48,037 nt of DNA from CAZJRB01 sp964547995 (GTDB taxonomy: Bacteria > Planctomycetota > Planctomycetia > Pirellulales > Thermoguttaceae), in contig CAZJRB010000052.1 of assembly GCA_964547995.1 (NCBI GenBank), forward strand, positions 1 through 48,037. Reading direction: 5' to 3'. Below are positions 23,336-32,331 of this stretch, piece by piece. Position 1 is the first letter of the stretch. Each line of letters begins with the position of its first letter. Both the position numbers and the translations under genes were made by a program. The notes beneath the pieces were generated by a model. The model did not search any database, had not been told where the DNA came from, and saw only the letters and a list, made by a program, of their open reading frames with translations.

Positions 23336-25809
23336 TCTTCGCCACGTCGATAACCCGACTGCTCGGCCCCCTGGTGGAATTGGAGAAGGCCGAGACGATC
23401 GAGGGCTATAACTTCTCCTTCGGCGCCCCCTGGGCCCAAGCCGCCCCGGCTTGGCTCTTCTTCGGCTTCCTGGCGATGATTGTCTTGGCCGTGGTCTTCT
23501 ATGGGAAATACCACTCCCAGAAACCGCTTGGGATCCGCATTGTGCTGGGTATCCTTCGCGCGGCGGCCTTGTGCCTGATTCTGTTGCTGTTGGCCGAACC
23601 GATTCTCAGCGTAACCGTCACGAGCCGGAAGCGGCCGTCGCTGTGGTTCCTCTTCGACGGAACCGACAGCATGGCGATTGCCGACGAAATCCCCGAAAAA
23701 GAGCGGGACGAACTGACCGAGGCGGTGGGGCTTTCCGGCGAGAAAGGCCCGCAACCGACCGATGCCGGGAAACCGCTCCCCCGGGTCGAATACGTCAAGG
23801 CACTGCTCAAAAAAGAAGACGATAATCTGCTGGGGCAACTGGAAAAGAGCTTCCGGCTTCGGGCGTTCTTGTTCGATCAACCGGACGGCGTCCGCTCGCT
23901 CGACCTCTCGTCCGACGGCCGGGAAAATACCGATGCGGAGCATCTTGCCGGGCAGTTGACGACCGACGGCGAGGTTTCGGCATTGGGGGCGGCGTTGAAC
24001 AATCTCGCCCGACGCCACGCTACGAACAACCTGGCGGGACTGGTGATCGTCAGCGATTTCGACCAGAACGCCGGGCCCTCGCCCTTGACGGCGGCGAAGC
24101 TGCTCGGCGTGAAGCTCTACCCGGTCGGCATCGGTTCCACCGCCCAGTCCGACGTGTCGGTGAAGCTTCAGGCGCCGCTCGTTATGAAGAAGGCCGAGCG
24201 AGCTACCGTCAACGTCATCCTCCGGCAGCAGGGGCTCGAAGACGAAGAGGTAACCGTGACGCTTTCGGCCAGGCGGATCGGCGGTCCCGATGATTTGGAG
24301 GGCGAGTCGATTTCGGTGGGCGAGCAGACCGTGACCCTCTCCGGCCCCACGATGGACCTCGATTTCCCCTTCGTGCCCGAGGAGACCGGGCGGTTCGTGT
24401 TCACCGCCAAGGTCGACGCGGTGCCGGGCGAAGTGGTCGAGGAGAACAACGAAGCCGAGCGCGAGGTGAACGTGCGGGACGACTTCCTGCGGCTGCTGTA
24501 CGTTGCGTACGAGCCGACCTGGGAATGGCGCTTCATCAAGGAGGTGTTCCACCGGGACAAGCTGGTGGGTATGGAGGGATTCCGGACGTTCCTTCGGTCG
24601 TCCGATCCTCGGGTGCGGCAGAGCAGCCCGATGTTCCTGGAGACGATGGCCCCGCCGCGGAGCGAGTTCTTCGAATACGACGTGATTTTCCTGGGCGACA
24701 TGCCGGCCTCGGCGCTGAGCTCGCGGTTCTGCGAGATGGCGCGCGAGTTCGTCGGTGACTTCGGCGGCGGATTGGTGATTCTCTCGGGTCCGCGGTTCGG
24801 GCCGGGGCAACTGGCCGATACGCCCCTGGCTCCGCTTCTGCCGGTGAAGGTCGATCCGAGCGAGCGAATCTACGACAAGGAACCCTTCCGGCTTCGGTTG
24901 ACCCCGGAAGCGGCGGATATCGATTTCATGCAACTGGGCGCCGACGCCAAGGAGAGCCGCCGGGGATGGGATAACCTGGGAATGCTGCCGTGGTACCAGC
25001 CGGTCGAGCGCCTGCACCCGCTGGCGACCGCCCTGGCCGAACACCCCACCCACACGTGCGTCGACGGCAAGACCCGCCAGCCGATCATCGCGATCCGGCG
25101 GTTCGGCCGCGGCGAGGTCGTCTACCTCGGCTTCGACGAAACGTGGCGGTTGAGGCGTAAATACGGCGAGCAGTATTACCGGCAGTTCTGGGGCCAGATG
25201 ATCCATCGGCTGGGTCTCAGCCATGCCTTGGGCAGCCAGAAGCGGTTCGTCGTGCAGACCGATCGCCGAAGCTACCAAACCGACGACCACGTCTTGTTGA
25301 CGGTCGAGGCCTACGACGCCGATTTCAACAAGCTCTCGGAAGAGGATCTCCAAGATTACGGCTCTCAGCTCAAAGCCGAGTTGATCCTGCCGGCGGCCGC
25401 GGCGACCGAGGGCGACAACGTCCAGTCGCTCGACGTGGCACAGCTCCGCAAGGGCGTGTTCGAGGCCCGTTTCCCGGTCTACGCGGCGGGGGAATATCGC
25501 ATTCGCGTCACCGACCCGATCACCAAGAAGCCGGTCGAGACGACGTTCCAGGTCACCAGCATCGCCGTCGAGCGGCAAAACGCGGTCCGCAACGTCGCCC
25601 TGCAAGAGCAGATCGCCGAGGTCGTCCCCGGCGGAAAGAGCTACGACCTGACCAGCGTCGCCAAGCTTGCCGAAGAAATTGAACTGTCCCCGAAGATTGA
25701 ACGAACCATCAGAATCATCTCGCTATGGCACACCTGGCTTTGCTTCGGCATCCTGGTGGTGCTGTTGTTGCTGGAATGGTTTCTGCGGAAATGGGTGAAC
25801 CTGTCATGA
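23332..25809 (+). CDS. Second VWA/glutamine-amidotransferase-like membrane protein
   Basis: The 825-residue product starts at ATG 23332 inside the upstream stop codon, after GAGGAAA. Two membrane segments lie near residues 40-60 and 75-100, followed by a VWA-like domain whose MIDAS reads DGTDS (about residues 112-116). An extracytoplasmic beta region and a class I glutamine-amidotransferase-like domain follow (LYVAYEPTWEWRFIKEV, then FEYDVIFLGDMPAS, GGGLVILSGPRFGPG). A late beta-sandwich (YQTDDHVLLTVEAYDADFN) and a C-terminal membrane helix (LCFGILVVLLLLEWFLRKW) complete it. The architecture parallels its upstream neighbour, so they are probably paralogous partners in one membrane complex. 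Its own stop overlaps the next start (ATGA). Confidence 0.86.
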   Translation: MIFATSITRLLGPLVELEKAETIEGYNFSFGAPWAQAAPAWLFFGFLAMIVLAVVFYGKYHSQKPLGIRIVLGILRAAALCLILLLLAEPILSVTVTSRKRPSLWFLFDGTDSMAIADEIPEKERDELTEAVGLSGEKGPQPTDAGKPLPRVEYVKALLKKEDDNLLGQLEKSFRLRAFLFDQPDGVRSLDLSSDGRENTDAEHLAGQLTTDGEVSALGAALNNLARRHATNNLAGLVIVSDFDQNAGPSPLTAAKLLGVKLYPVGIGSTAQSDVSVKLQAPLVMKKAERATVNVILRQQGLEDEEVTVTLSARRIGGPDDLEGESISVGEQTVTLSGPTMDLDFPFVPEETGRFVFTAKVDAVPGEVVEENNEAEREVNVRDDFLRLLYVAYEPTWEWRFIKEVFHRDKLVGMEGFRTFLRSSDPRVRQSSPMFLETMAPPRSEFFEYDVIFLGDMPASALSSRFCEMAREFVGDFGGGLVILSGPRFGPGQLADTPLAPLLPVKVDPSERIYDKEPFRLRLTPEAADIDFMQLGADAKESRRGWDNLGMLPWYQPVERLHPLATALAEHPTHTCVDGKTRQPIIAIRRFGRGEVVYLGFDETWRLRRKYGEQYYRQFWGQMIHRLGLSHALGSQKRFVVQTDRRSYQTDDHVLLTVEAYDADFNKLSEEDLQDYGSQLKAELILPAAAATEGDNVQSLDVAQLRKGVFEARFPVYAAGEYRIRVTDPITKKPVETTFQVTSIAVERQNAVRNVALQEQIAEVVPGGKSYDLTSVAKLAEEIELSPKIERTIRIISLWHTWLCFGILVVLLLLEWFLRKWVNLS

Positions 25810-27569
25810 CCCGATTGGCCGACCTACACAAACGCCTCGCCCGACTCCAACGGCGCCGCCAGCGCGTCCGTTGGGAAACCGCGTACAGTGCCCTGCTGCT
25901 GGCCGTGCTCTGGATCCTCGGCGCGATCTTCCTGATCGACTGGCTCGTGGTGCATGTCGTGTTCGGATCGTTCCTGATGGGATCGACCACGACCCCGCTT
26001 CAGCGCGTGCTGCTGCTGATCGTCGGGGTGGGAGTAGCTGTCTGGGCATTTCGCCGGTATACGCTTCCGTGGCTGGGACAGCAGGAAACCGAGTTGGACA
26101 TGGCCCTGCTGGTCGAGCGGGAAGAACGGATCGACAGCGACCTGGTCGCCGCGGTGCAGTTCGAGTCGCCCGAGGCGCCGCAGTGGGGCTCGGTCCAGCT
26201 CGAACAGGCCGTGATCGAGGACGTTGCCACGCGGGGTGGGCGGATCAACGTGATGCGCGGGCTGTCGCGGAAGGAACTCTCTCGCCGCTCCAAGCTGCTG
26301 CTGGTTACCGCGATCGTCTGGGTGCTGGTTGCGGTTTGCCTTTCCGGGCACGTGCGAGTCTTCTTTAACCGGCTGCTGCTCGGATCGAAACACTATCCGA
26401 CGCGAACGCGCATCGAGTCGATTGCGATCAGCGGGCATGACATCCAGAACCCGACGCACCCCGATTCAACGCCTTCAAAGCCGTTGATGCTCACATACGG
26501 CGAACCGCTGAAGTTCGAGGTCTGCGGCAAGGGAAGTTTTCCCGAGAAGGGAACGGCGCGACTCGCCGCCTCGCGCAGCGGCCTGCGCACGGCGATTACC
26601 TTGCTACCGGCCGGGGACGAGGAAGCCCAACCGGCCGGCGGCAACGAGGAAATCCGCATGTACGTCGCGGAGTTGCCGCGGCTGGTCGATTCGGTGCGAT
26701 ACCAGATCTTCCTGGGCGATGCGTGGACCGAGCCGGGCTACCTGGGCGTCGGACAACTGCCCAACGTGGAACTGCAACTCGAGGTCGAGCCGCCGGCATA
26801 CGCAACGACCGGCCCGAAAGCCGGGCCGGTCGCCATGCAGCGCGGACTGCGCCAGATTTCCGTCGTCGAGGGTTCCCGGGTGCGGGTGAATATCTACTCC
26901 GATAAACCGCTCCAAAATGCCATCCTTACGATTAGCGAGCAGGAGTACTCGCTGAAGTGCGCCGATTCGGAGGCGTCGCCGCAACAATGGGTTCTGGACC
27001 CCAAAGGCACGCCGCTCTCCGCCGTGACGGAGCCGGTCCGGTACTCGTTGCAGGTGACCGACACCGACGGGCTCCGGTTGGAGCAGCCGATCGAGGGCAC
27101 CGTCAGGATTCAGGCCGATTCGCCCCCGCGCATCGCCGCCGCGGTTGTCACGCAACTCGTCCTTCCCAGTGCCAAACCGACCGTTTACTTGCACGCTGTC
27201 GATGACTACGGGTTGGCGCGCATTTCCATAGCTCACAAGGTGATAGGTGCGGGCGGCGAATCGGCGGAAGGCCAATCGGACATCTATAAACTTCCCGCCG
27301 GCAAATCGCCGGAGAAAAATATCGAAAAAACCTACTCGTTCGACTTGTCGTCCCTGGAGTTGAAGAAGGGTGATCGGGTTGAAGTTGTGCTTCGCGCAGT
27401 CGATTTCCGCGGTCCCCGCGAGGGAAAGACCGCCTCGGCCGAGACTTTGGTGTTTGAGGTTACCGACGAAGCAGGTATCCTGGAACATCTAACAGAGAAG
27501 GACCGGCGGTCGGTCCGTCAACTCAAAACCATGATCCAGCGGCAACTCGGGATAGGAGAATCCCCATGA
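25806..27569 (+). CDS. DUF4175-like membrane protein
   Basis: A 587-residue protein translated from ATG 25806 in a four-base overlap with the previous gene. It has a basic N-terminal helix (LHKRLARLQRRRQRVRWE), two membrane segments (about residues 22-45 and 60-80), and a third at about residues 165-185 (LLLVTAIVWVLVAVCLSG). A long extracytoplasmic region of immunoglobulin-like strands follows (VQFESPEAPQ earlier; later VELQLEVEPPAYATTGPKA and YSLQVTDTDGLRLEQP). This layout matches the DUF4175-like proteins that accompany BatA/MoxR clusters; the assignment is by architecture. The long Gln-rich C-terminal region of classical DUF4175 proteins is absent here and may instead be supplied by the separate repeat protein encoded next. 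It overlaps that gene by four bases. Confidence 0.78.
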   Translation: MTRLADLHKRLARLQRRRQRVRWETAYSALLLAVLWILGAIFLIDWLVVHVVFGSFLMGSTTTPLQRVLLLIVGVGVAVWAFRRYTLPWLGQQETELDMALLVEREERIDSDLVAAVQFESPEAPQWGSVQLEQAVIEDVATRGGRINVMRGLSRKELSRRSKLLLVTAIVWVLVAVCLSGHVRVFFNRLLLGSKHYPTRTRIESIAISGHDIQNPTHPDSTPSKPLMLTYGEPLKFEVCGKGSFPEKGTARLAASRSGLRTAITLLPAGDEEAQPAGGNEEIRMYVAELPRLVDSVRYQIFLGDAWTEPGYLGVGQLPNVELQLEVEPPAYATTGPKAGPVAMQRGLRQISVVEGSRVRVNIYSDKPLQNAILTISEQEYSLKCADSEASPQQWVLDPKGTPLSAVTEPVRYSLQVTDTDGLRLEQPIEGTVRIQADSPPRIAAAVVTQLVLPSAKPTVYLHAVDDYGLARISIAHKVIGAGGESAEGQSDIYKLPAGKSPEKNIEKTYSFDLSSLELKKGDRVEVVLRAVDFRGPREGKTASAETLVFEVTDEAGILEHLTEKDRRSVRQLKTMIQRQLGIGESP

Positions 27570-30500
27570 CTGCTACTAAAAAATGGGTAACGGCTTTCTT
27601 GACGGCGGGACTGGTCTTGACGGCCGCACCGCGAATCATTTCCGCCCAAACGCTCGAGTCGGAAAGCATCCAGCGGCGGCAGCAGGTCCAGCAGCGGGTA
27701 CGCGCAATGGCCCGCCAGTTGGTTACAGCCGTGCTGGATATTCAACTTCAGCAACTCAAAGAAAACGGCCTCGATTCGCACGAGTGGTACGGCGACATCG
27801 CCGCCATGCGGGAACACATCGACGAACTGGTCGAAGCCGAGATGCCCCAGGTCGTCGATCTGCTCACGAAACTCGAAGCGGCCGAAGGAGCCGACCGCGA
27901 GAAGACGTTCACCGAAGCAAGGGAAAAAAGCCGTGAAATCGTCGTGCGACTGCTCGTCGAGCGGCAGGCAATCCTCCGACGCCTGAAGATCGCCGAAATG
28001 GTCGCCCAGGTCAAACAGCTCATCAAGCTCGAAACCCGGTGCCTCACGATGACCGAACTCCTGCCCGAACAGCCCGACGCCCGACGCGAATCACTAAACC
28101 TCTCGACTCTCGAAGACCAGCGGGACGTGGGGGCAATGTATGATCGGTTCAAGAAAACCCTGACGGAAGTGAGCAAGTGGACGGGGCCCTTCGGCACCGA
28201 AGCCGCCGAAGGATTGAACCGCTTGAAGGCCGGCAACGTCGATGAGGAGCTGGTCGCCGCTGAAAAACATCTTGGTTCGGCCAAGTTCGCCGACGCCGCC
28301 ACCAGCCAGAAGGCCGTTATCGAGGGGCTCAAGGCCCTGCTCGTGCGGATCGAACGCACCCAGGGATTGACGGACGTCGGTCGTAGCGAAGCCGCCGAGC
28401 ATATCCGCGAAACGATTGCCCAACAGGAACACGTCCGCGAAGCCACCAGGCAAAGTGTCCTTACCGAGCCGGTGGCCGAGAGGCTCGTCCAACAGCAGAC
28501 GCAAATCCGACGCGATATCGCGGAACTGAGCGGGACGTTGCAGACTGCCTCCCAGGTGCAGGAGTCGCTGCAGCAAGCCGAATCTTCCGCCTACGAGGCC
28601 GCCGCCAGCCTCTTCGAGCAGAACCGGCCCGAAGCCCTCGCCGAACAAGCGAACGTGCTGGAATCGCTCGAACAGGCCGCCGAACAGGTCGAACAGATGG
28701 GACCGGCTGAGACGGAAGGCCTCACCGCCGATGAACTGGGCGATCAACTCGAGCAACTCGAACAGGCCGGCAAGAAACTCGAACCGGTCGTCGAGCACCA
28801 GCAACAGGCCGCCGCAGCCGTCGAGGAGCAGCCTGCCCAAGCCGGGCAGGAGGAGCAACAGGTCCAAAAGGGCTTGGCAGCCATCCCGCAAGAGCTTGAA
28901 CTGCCCCAACCGGTTACCTCGGCCATGCAGGCCGCCGAGCAAGCCGCAGCGGAGGCCGCCAGGGAAATGACCCCGCCGGCCGTCCAAGAGGCGTCGCAAT
29001 CCGTCGAGCAGGCCGTTTCCGAAACCGCCGTCGCCACCCGCGACGCCCAACGCGAGCAGTTGGCCACCAAGATTGACGAGCTGGCCGCAGCCGCCCATTC
29101 CCTGGATCAGGCCGCAGCCGCCGAGCGGGATATCTCGCAGCAGGCAGCGGAGGCCGCCCAGGCTGAAGGACTACAGGCCGAACAGGCGGAGCAAATGGGC
29201 GCCGAACACCAGGATGCGCAGGAAATCGCCGAGAAGGTCGCCGAGGGCGTCCAAAGCACCGCTCCCGAAGCGGCCGAAACCCTTCAGCAGGCCGCCGCGC
29301 CGATGCAGCAGGTCGGCCAGCAGTTGCAGCAGGCCCAGCAGACCCCCGGCGAGTCGTCGAAACCGGCCGCTCAACAGGCCGCTGAGCAGGCCCAACAGGC
29401 TGCACAGCAGCTTGGGCAAGCGGCGCAGCAGGTTCGCGAGGAACTCGCCCAAACCGCACAGCAACTCCGGGAAGTAACGCAGCAGCAATTGGCCGAGGTC
29501 CGCGAGGTGCGGGAGGACGTCGAGCAGGCAATGGCCGATGCGCTCAACCCGATCAGCGGTCAGATGAGCCAGATCGAAATGGCGCAGCAAAAGGTCGCCG
29601 AGGCCCAGGCCGAGCAAGCTGAAGCCGCCGGTCAGCCCGGGGTTGCCGAGGCCATGAGGATCGCCAGCCAAATCCGCGAGGCCATACGCCAGCAAAACGT
29701 CGCCGATGCCGCTGCCCAAGCCGCCCAAAAAAGCGAGGGCACCAGCACCCAAGAAGCCGTGGCAAGGCAGGAACAAGTTGCCGAAACCGTTGGCAAAATC
29801 GCCGAACAGGTCGAACAAGGTGGTGAGCAAGCTGGCGGTGAACAAGCCGGTGGTGAACAAGCCGGTGGCGAGCAAGCCGGTGGTGAACAAGCTGGCGGTG
29901 AGCAGGCTGGCGGCGAACAGGCCGGTGGTGAACAAGCCGGTGGCGAGCAAGCCGGTGGCGAACAGGCCGGTGGTGAACAAGCTGGCGGCGAACAGGCCGG
30001 TGGTGAGCAAGCCGGTGGTGAACAAGCTGGCGGTGAGCAAGCTGGCGGTGAGCAAGCCGGTGGCGAGCAAGCCGGTGGTGAACAAGCTGGCGGCGAACAG
30101 GCCGGTGGTGAACAAGCCGGTGGTGAACAAGCCGGTGGTGAGCAAGCCGGTGGTGAACAAGCCGGTGGTGAGCAAGCCGGTGGTGAACAAGCCGGTGGTG
30201 AACAAGCCGGTGGTGAGCAAGCCGGTGGCGAACAGGGCGGTTTGAGCGAGAGTGACCGTGGAGCCTTGGGCGACGCGCTCGGCCGCGCTGAGCAGGCAGC
30301 CGGTCAGGCGGCCGAAAGCCTTGGGCAAGGACAACACGGGGAAGCCGCCGGCGCCCGTGCCGAGACCCAGGCCGCTCTCCAAGAAGCGCTTGGTATTGCC
30401 GAACAAGCCGCTGGCCAGGGCGAAGGACAGGGTCAAGGCGAAGGACAGGGGCAAGGCGAAGGCCAAGGCCAGGGTGAAGGTCAGGGTCAAGGCGAAGGAC

Positions 30501-32230
30501 AGGGTCAAGGCGAAGGTCAAGGCCAGGGTGAAGGACAAGGCCAGGGGCAAGGCGAAGGACAGGGGCAAGGCGAAGGCCAGGGTGAAGGTCAGGGTCAAGG
30601 CGAAGGACAGGGCCAGGGTGAAGGACAAGGCCAGGGCGAAGGTCAGGGTCAAGGCGAAGGTCAGGGTCAAGGCGAAGGTCAAGGCCAGGGTGAAGGACAA
30701 GGCCAGGGGCAAGGCGAAGGACAGGGGCAAGGCGAAGGCCAGGGTGAAGGTCAGGGTCAAGGCGAAGGACAGGGCCAGGGTGAAGGACAAGGCCAGGGCG
30801 AAGGTCAGGGTCAAGGCGAAGGTCAGGGTCAAGGCGAAGGTCAAGGCCAGGGTGAAGGACAAGGCCAGGGTGAAGGACAAGGCCAGGGTGAAGGACAAGG
30901 CCAGGGTCAGGGCGAAGGACAGGGCCAGGGTGAAGGTCAAGGCCGGGGCCAAGGTCAAGGCGGACAGCAAGGTGGTGGAATGGACGCCGGTGCTCAGGAA
31001 CGTGTTACTGCAGCCGCCGGCGAGGCAGCCGGATTGGCGCGCCAGGCCGGTGCCGGGGAAGCCGCCGGCACGCTTGACCAGGCAGTAGCCTCCTCGCAGC
31101 AGGCTCAAGGGGCGATGGCCGCAGGAGACCAAGGCGGCGCCGCAGCAGCACAAGAGGCAACCGCCGGTTTGCTTGCACAGGCCGCCGAGCAGTTAGCCGC
31201 TGCCGCTCAACAAACGGGAGGCCAGGCGGGACAGCAGTTTGCCGGGCAAGCCGGGCAGGCAGGCCAGCTCGCCGGGCAGGCCGTCCCCGCAAGCCCGCAG
31301 GCAACCGGTGCCCTGCGCGGCGCCCAAGGCCAGGCCCAGCAGGCCGCCGGCCAGGCGGGCCAGGGGGGAATGTCGCCTTCTCAGGCGCAGGGTGCTTCGG
31401 AAGGCATCCAAGGGGCAATGGGGCAGGCTGCCGCCGCCCTTGCCGCTCGCGAAGCTGAAATTGCCGGCAGCTCCGGCAGTGCTATGGCTATGGCCGAAGC
31501 CGGTATGCAACCATCCCCCGGCTCACAAGGTGAAGGCCAAGGTCAAGGTGAAGGCCAGGGTCAAGGTGAAGGGCAAGGGCAAGGCCAGGGTCAAGGTGAA
31601 GGGCAAGGGCAAGGCCAGGGTCAAGGTGAAGGCCAGGGTGAAGGGCAAGGCCAGGGGCAAGGTGAAGGTCAGGGACAGGGGCAGGGCCAAGGGCAGGGAC
31701 GGGGCCAAGGTCAGGGACAGGGACAAGGTCAGGGACAGGGACAAGGTCAGGGGCAGGGCCAGGGTGGTCAGGGCGGACCCAACCCGCTGCTGCAAGACCT
31801 TGCCAACGTGCCGATCGATCAAGCGGCACAAATGGCGGCGGCGATGGCTGGCATGCCCGGCCAGGGACAGGGACAAGGACAAGGGCAGGGGCAAGGTATG
31901 CCCGGCATGCAGCCCTCCATGATGGCGATGCCCGGCCTGCAAAGCCCGATGATCGGCGGAGGCGGGGTCTCGGCGCCCGGCTCGTGGATCCAGAATCAGC
32001 CCTCGCCGGAACAGGCGTTGATGCAGATGGAGCCCCAGTTGTCGGAAGGCATCCCGGGAGCGGATTCCGACAAAGACGTCGACGAGATGCCGGAACAGTC
32101 GTTCGTCGAGGAACCTTGGTTTGCGAAGCTTCCACCGGACCTGCGCAAGTCGATTCGCAACAATTCGCGGCGCCGGGCGCCGCGCGGCTACGAAGAACGC
32201 TTGAAAAAATACTTTCAGAGTGTGGATTGA
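27566..32230 (+). CDS. Giant exported Gln/Gly/Glu repeat protein
   Basis: The 1554-residue product starts at ATG 27566 behind AGGAGAATCCCC and has a signal peptide (VTAFLTAGLVLTAAP, then RIISAQ). Residues about 30-750 are predicted long helices rich in Ala, Gln and Glu (EQAEQMGAEHQDAQEIAEKV), likely coiled coils. A run of 27 GGEQA units plus one GGEQG follows, then GEGQGQ hexapeptides, an Ala/Gln-rich helical block, more GEGQGQ, and a Met/Gly/Pro-rich stretch. The protein ends in an ordered basic tail with EPWFAKLPPDLRKSIRNN and YEERLKKYFQSVD that looks like a conserved interaction module. The middle is surely disordered and highly extended. It may be an envelope filament, tether or cross-linked matrix protein and the client of the flanking VWA/MoxR proteins; this is inference. 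Other frames in the repeat region are open only because the DNA is periodic. Confidence 0.85.
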   Translation: MTATKKWVTAFLTAGLVLTAAPRIISAQTLESESIQRRQQVQQRVRAMARQLVTAVLDIQLQQLKENGLDSHEWYGDIAAMREHIDELVEAEMPQVVDLLTKLEAAEGADREKTFTEAREKSREIVVRLLVERQAILRRLKIAEMVAQVKQLIKLETRCLTMTELLPEQPDARRESLNLSTLEDQRDVGAMYDRFKKTLTEVSKWTGPFGTEAAEGLNRLKAGNVDEELVAAEKHLGSAKFADAATSQKAVIEGLKALLVRIERTQGLTDVGRSEAAEHIRETIAQQEHVREATRQSVLTEPVAERLVQQQTQIRRDIAELSGTLQTASQVQESLQQAESSAYEAAASLFEQNRPEALAEQANVLESLEQAAEQVEQMGPAETEGLTADELGDQLEQLEQAGKKLEPVVEHQQQAAAAVEEQPAQAGQEEQQVQKGLAAIPQELELPQPVTSAMQAAEQAAAEAAREMTPPAVQEASQSVEQAVSETAVATRDAQREQLATKIDELAAAAHSLDQAAAAERDISQQAAEAAQAEGLQAEQAEQMGAEHQDAQEIAEKVAEGVQSTAPEAAETLQQAAAPMQQVGQQLQQAQQTPGESSKPAAQQAAEQAQQAAQQLGQAAQQVREELAQTAQQLREVTQQQLAEVREVREDVEQAMADALNPISGQMSQIEMAQQKVAEAQAEQAEAAGQPGVAEAMRIASQIREAIRQQNVADAAAQAAQKSEGTSTQEAVARQEQVAETVGKIAEQVEQGGEQAGGEQAGGEQAGGEQAGGEQAGGEQAGGEQAGGEQAGGEQAGGEQAGGEQAGGEQAGGEQAGGEQAGGEQAGGEQAGGEQAGGEQAGGEQAGGEQAGGEQAGGEQAGGEQAGGEQAGGEQAGGEQAGGEQAGGEQGGLSESDRGALGDALGRAEQAAGQAAESLGQGQHGEAAGARAETQAALQEALGIAEQAAGQGEGQGQGEGQGQGEGQGQGEGQGQGEGQGQGEGQGQGEGQGQGQGEGQGQGEGQGEGQGQGEGQGQGEGQGQGEGQGQGEGQGQGEGQGQGEGQGQGQGEGQGQGEGQGEGQGQGEGQGQGEGQGQGEGQGQGEGQGQGEGQGQGEGQGQGEGQGQGEGQGQGQGEGQGQGEGQGRGQGQGGQQGGGMDAGAQERVTAAAGEAAGLARQAGAGEAAGTLDQAVASSQQAQGAMAAGDQGGAAAAQEATAGLLAQAAEQLAAAAQQTGGQAGQQFAGQAGQAGQLAGQAVPASPQATGALRGAQGQAQQAAGQAGQGGMSPSQAQGASEGIQGAMGQAAAALAAREAEIAGSSGSAMAMAEAGMQPSPGSQGEGQGQGEGQGQGEGQGQGQGQGEGQGQGQGQGEGQGEGQGQGQGEGQGQGQGQGQGRGQGQGQGQGQGQGQGQGQGQGGQGGPNPLLQDLANVPIDQAAQMAAAMAGMPGQGQGQGQGQGQGMPGMQPSMMAMPGLQSPMIGGGGVSAPGSWIQNQPSPEQALMQMEPQLSEGIPGADSDKDVDEMPEQSFVEEPWFAKLPPDLRKSIRNNSRRRAPRGYEERLKKYFQSVD
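29819..30235 (+). repeat. 15-bp coding tandem repeat, GGEQA units
   Basis: Twenty-seven full 15-base units encode GGEQA, and a final partial unit encodes GGEQ. Every base difference among the full units is at a third codon position (GGT/GGC, GAA/GAG, CAA/CAG, GCT/GCC), so the peptide is invariant. Confidence 0.95.
30414..30980 (+). repeat. 18-bp coding repeat, GEGQGQ units, with 162-bp higher-order duplication
   Basis: A near-continuous array encoding GEGQGQ with occasional GQ or GE shortened units. Bases 30500-30708 recur exactly at 30662-30870, a 162-base (54-codon, nine-unit) tandem offset. One base change at 30499/30661 and divergence after 30708/30870 mark the limits. The coding strand carries GG or GGG every few bases. 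Confidence 0.9.
31519..31770 (+). repeat. Second GEGQGQ/GQGQGQ coding array
   Basis: A shorter array of the same hexapeptide, grading into pure GQ dipeptides, lies about 540 bases after the first. A further short GQ run is at 31861-31896. The two arrays are separated by a non-repetitive Ala/Gln-rich segment. Confidence 0.85.
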
Positions 32231-32243
32231 GTCCTCAAACAAC

Positions 32244-32269
32244 ACCCTGCTTCCGTGCGGGAGCAGGGT
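32244..32269 (+). other. Hairpin between the repeat-protein gene and moxR-like gene
   Basis: ACCCTGCT (32244-32251) pairs with AGCAGGGT (32262-32269), and the stem extends inward by three more pairs to a GTGC loop, giving about 11 base pairs. No T tract follows, so it is unlikely to be an efficient terminator. An RNA-processing, stability or attenuation role is more plausible, setting different levels for the genes on either side. Confidence 0.5.
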
Positions 32270-32331
32270 TTGACATTGAAGTGCGTTGACTGAACACGAT
32301 AACCGACACCACAACCAGAAGAGATAGACCC

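Noticed and set aside
23188..25605. 805-codon minus-strand open frame opposite the second VWA gene
   Set aside because: It is a shadow of the coupled plus-strand gene; composition is His/Arg-rich without domains.
29819..30235. Regular 15-bp repeats considered as a CRISPR array or satellite
   Set aside because: There are no unique spacers and the period is in frame with an invariant pentapeptide.
29171..31153. Long minus-strand frame of LLTTGLFTTG and LALTFA repeats, and plus-strand NKPVVNKPVV frames
   Set aside because: They are open only because the underlying DNA is a 15- or 18-base periodic repeat; the signal-peptide-bearing frame shows purely silent variation, which identifies it as the coding one.
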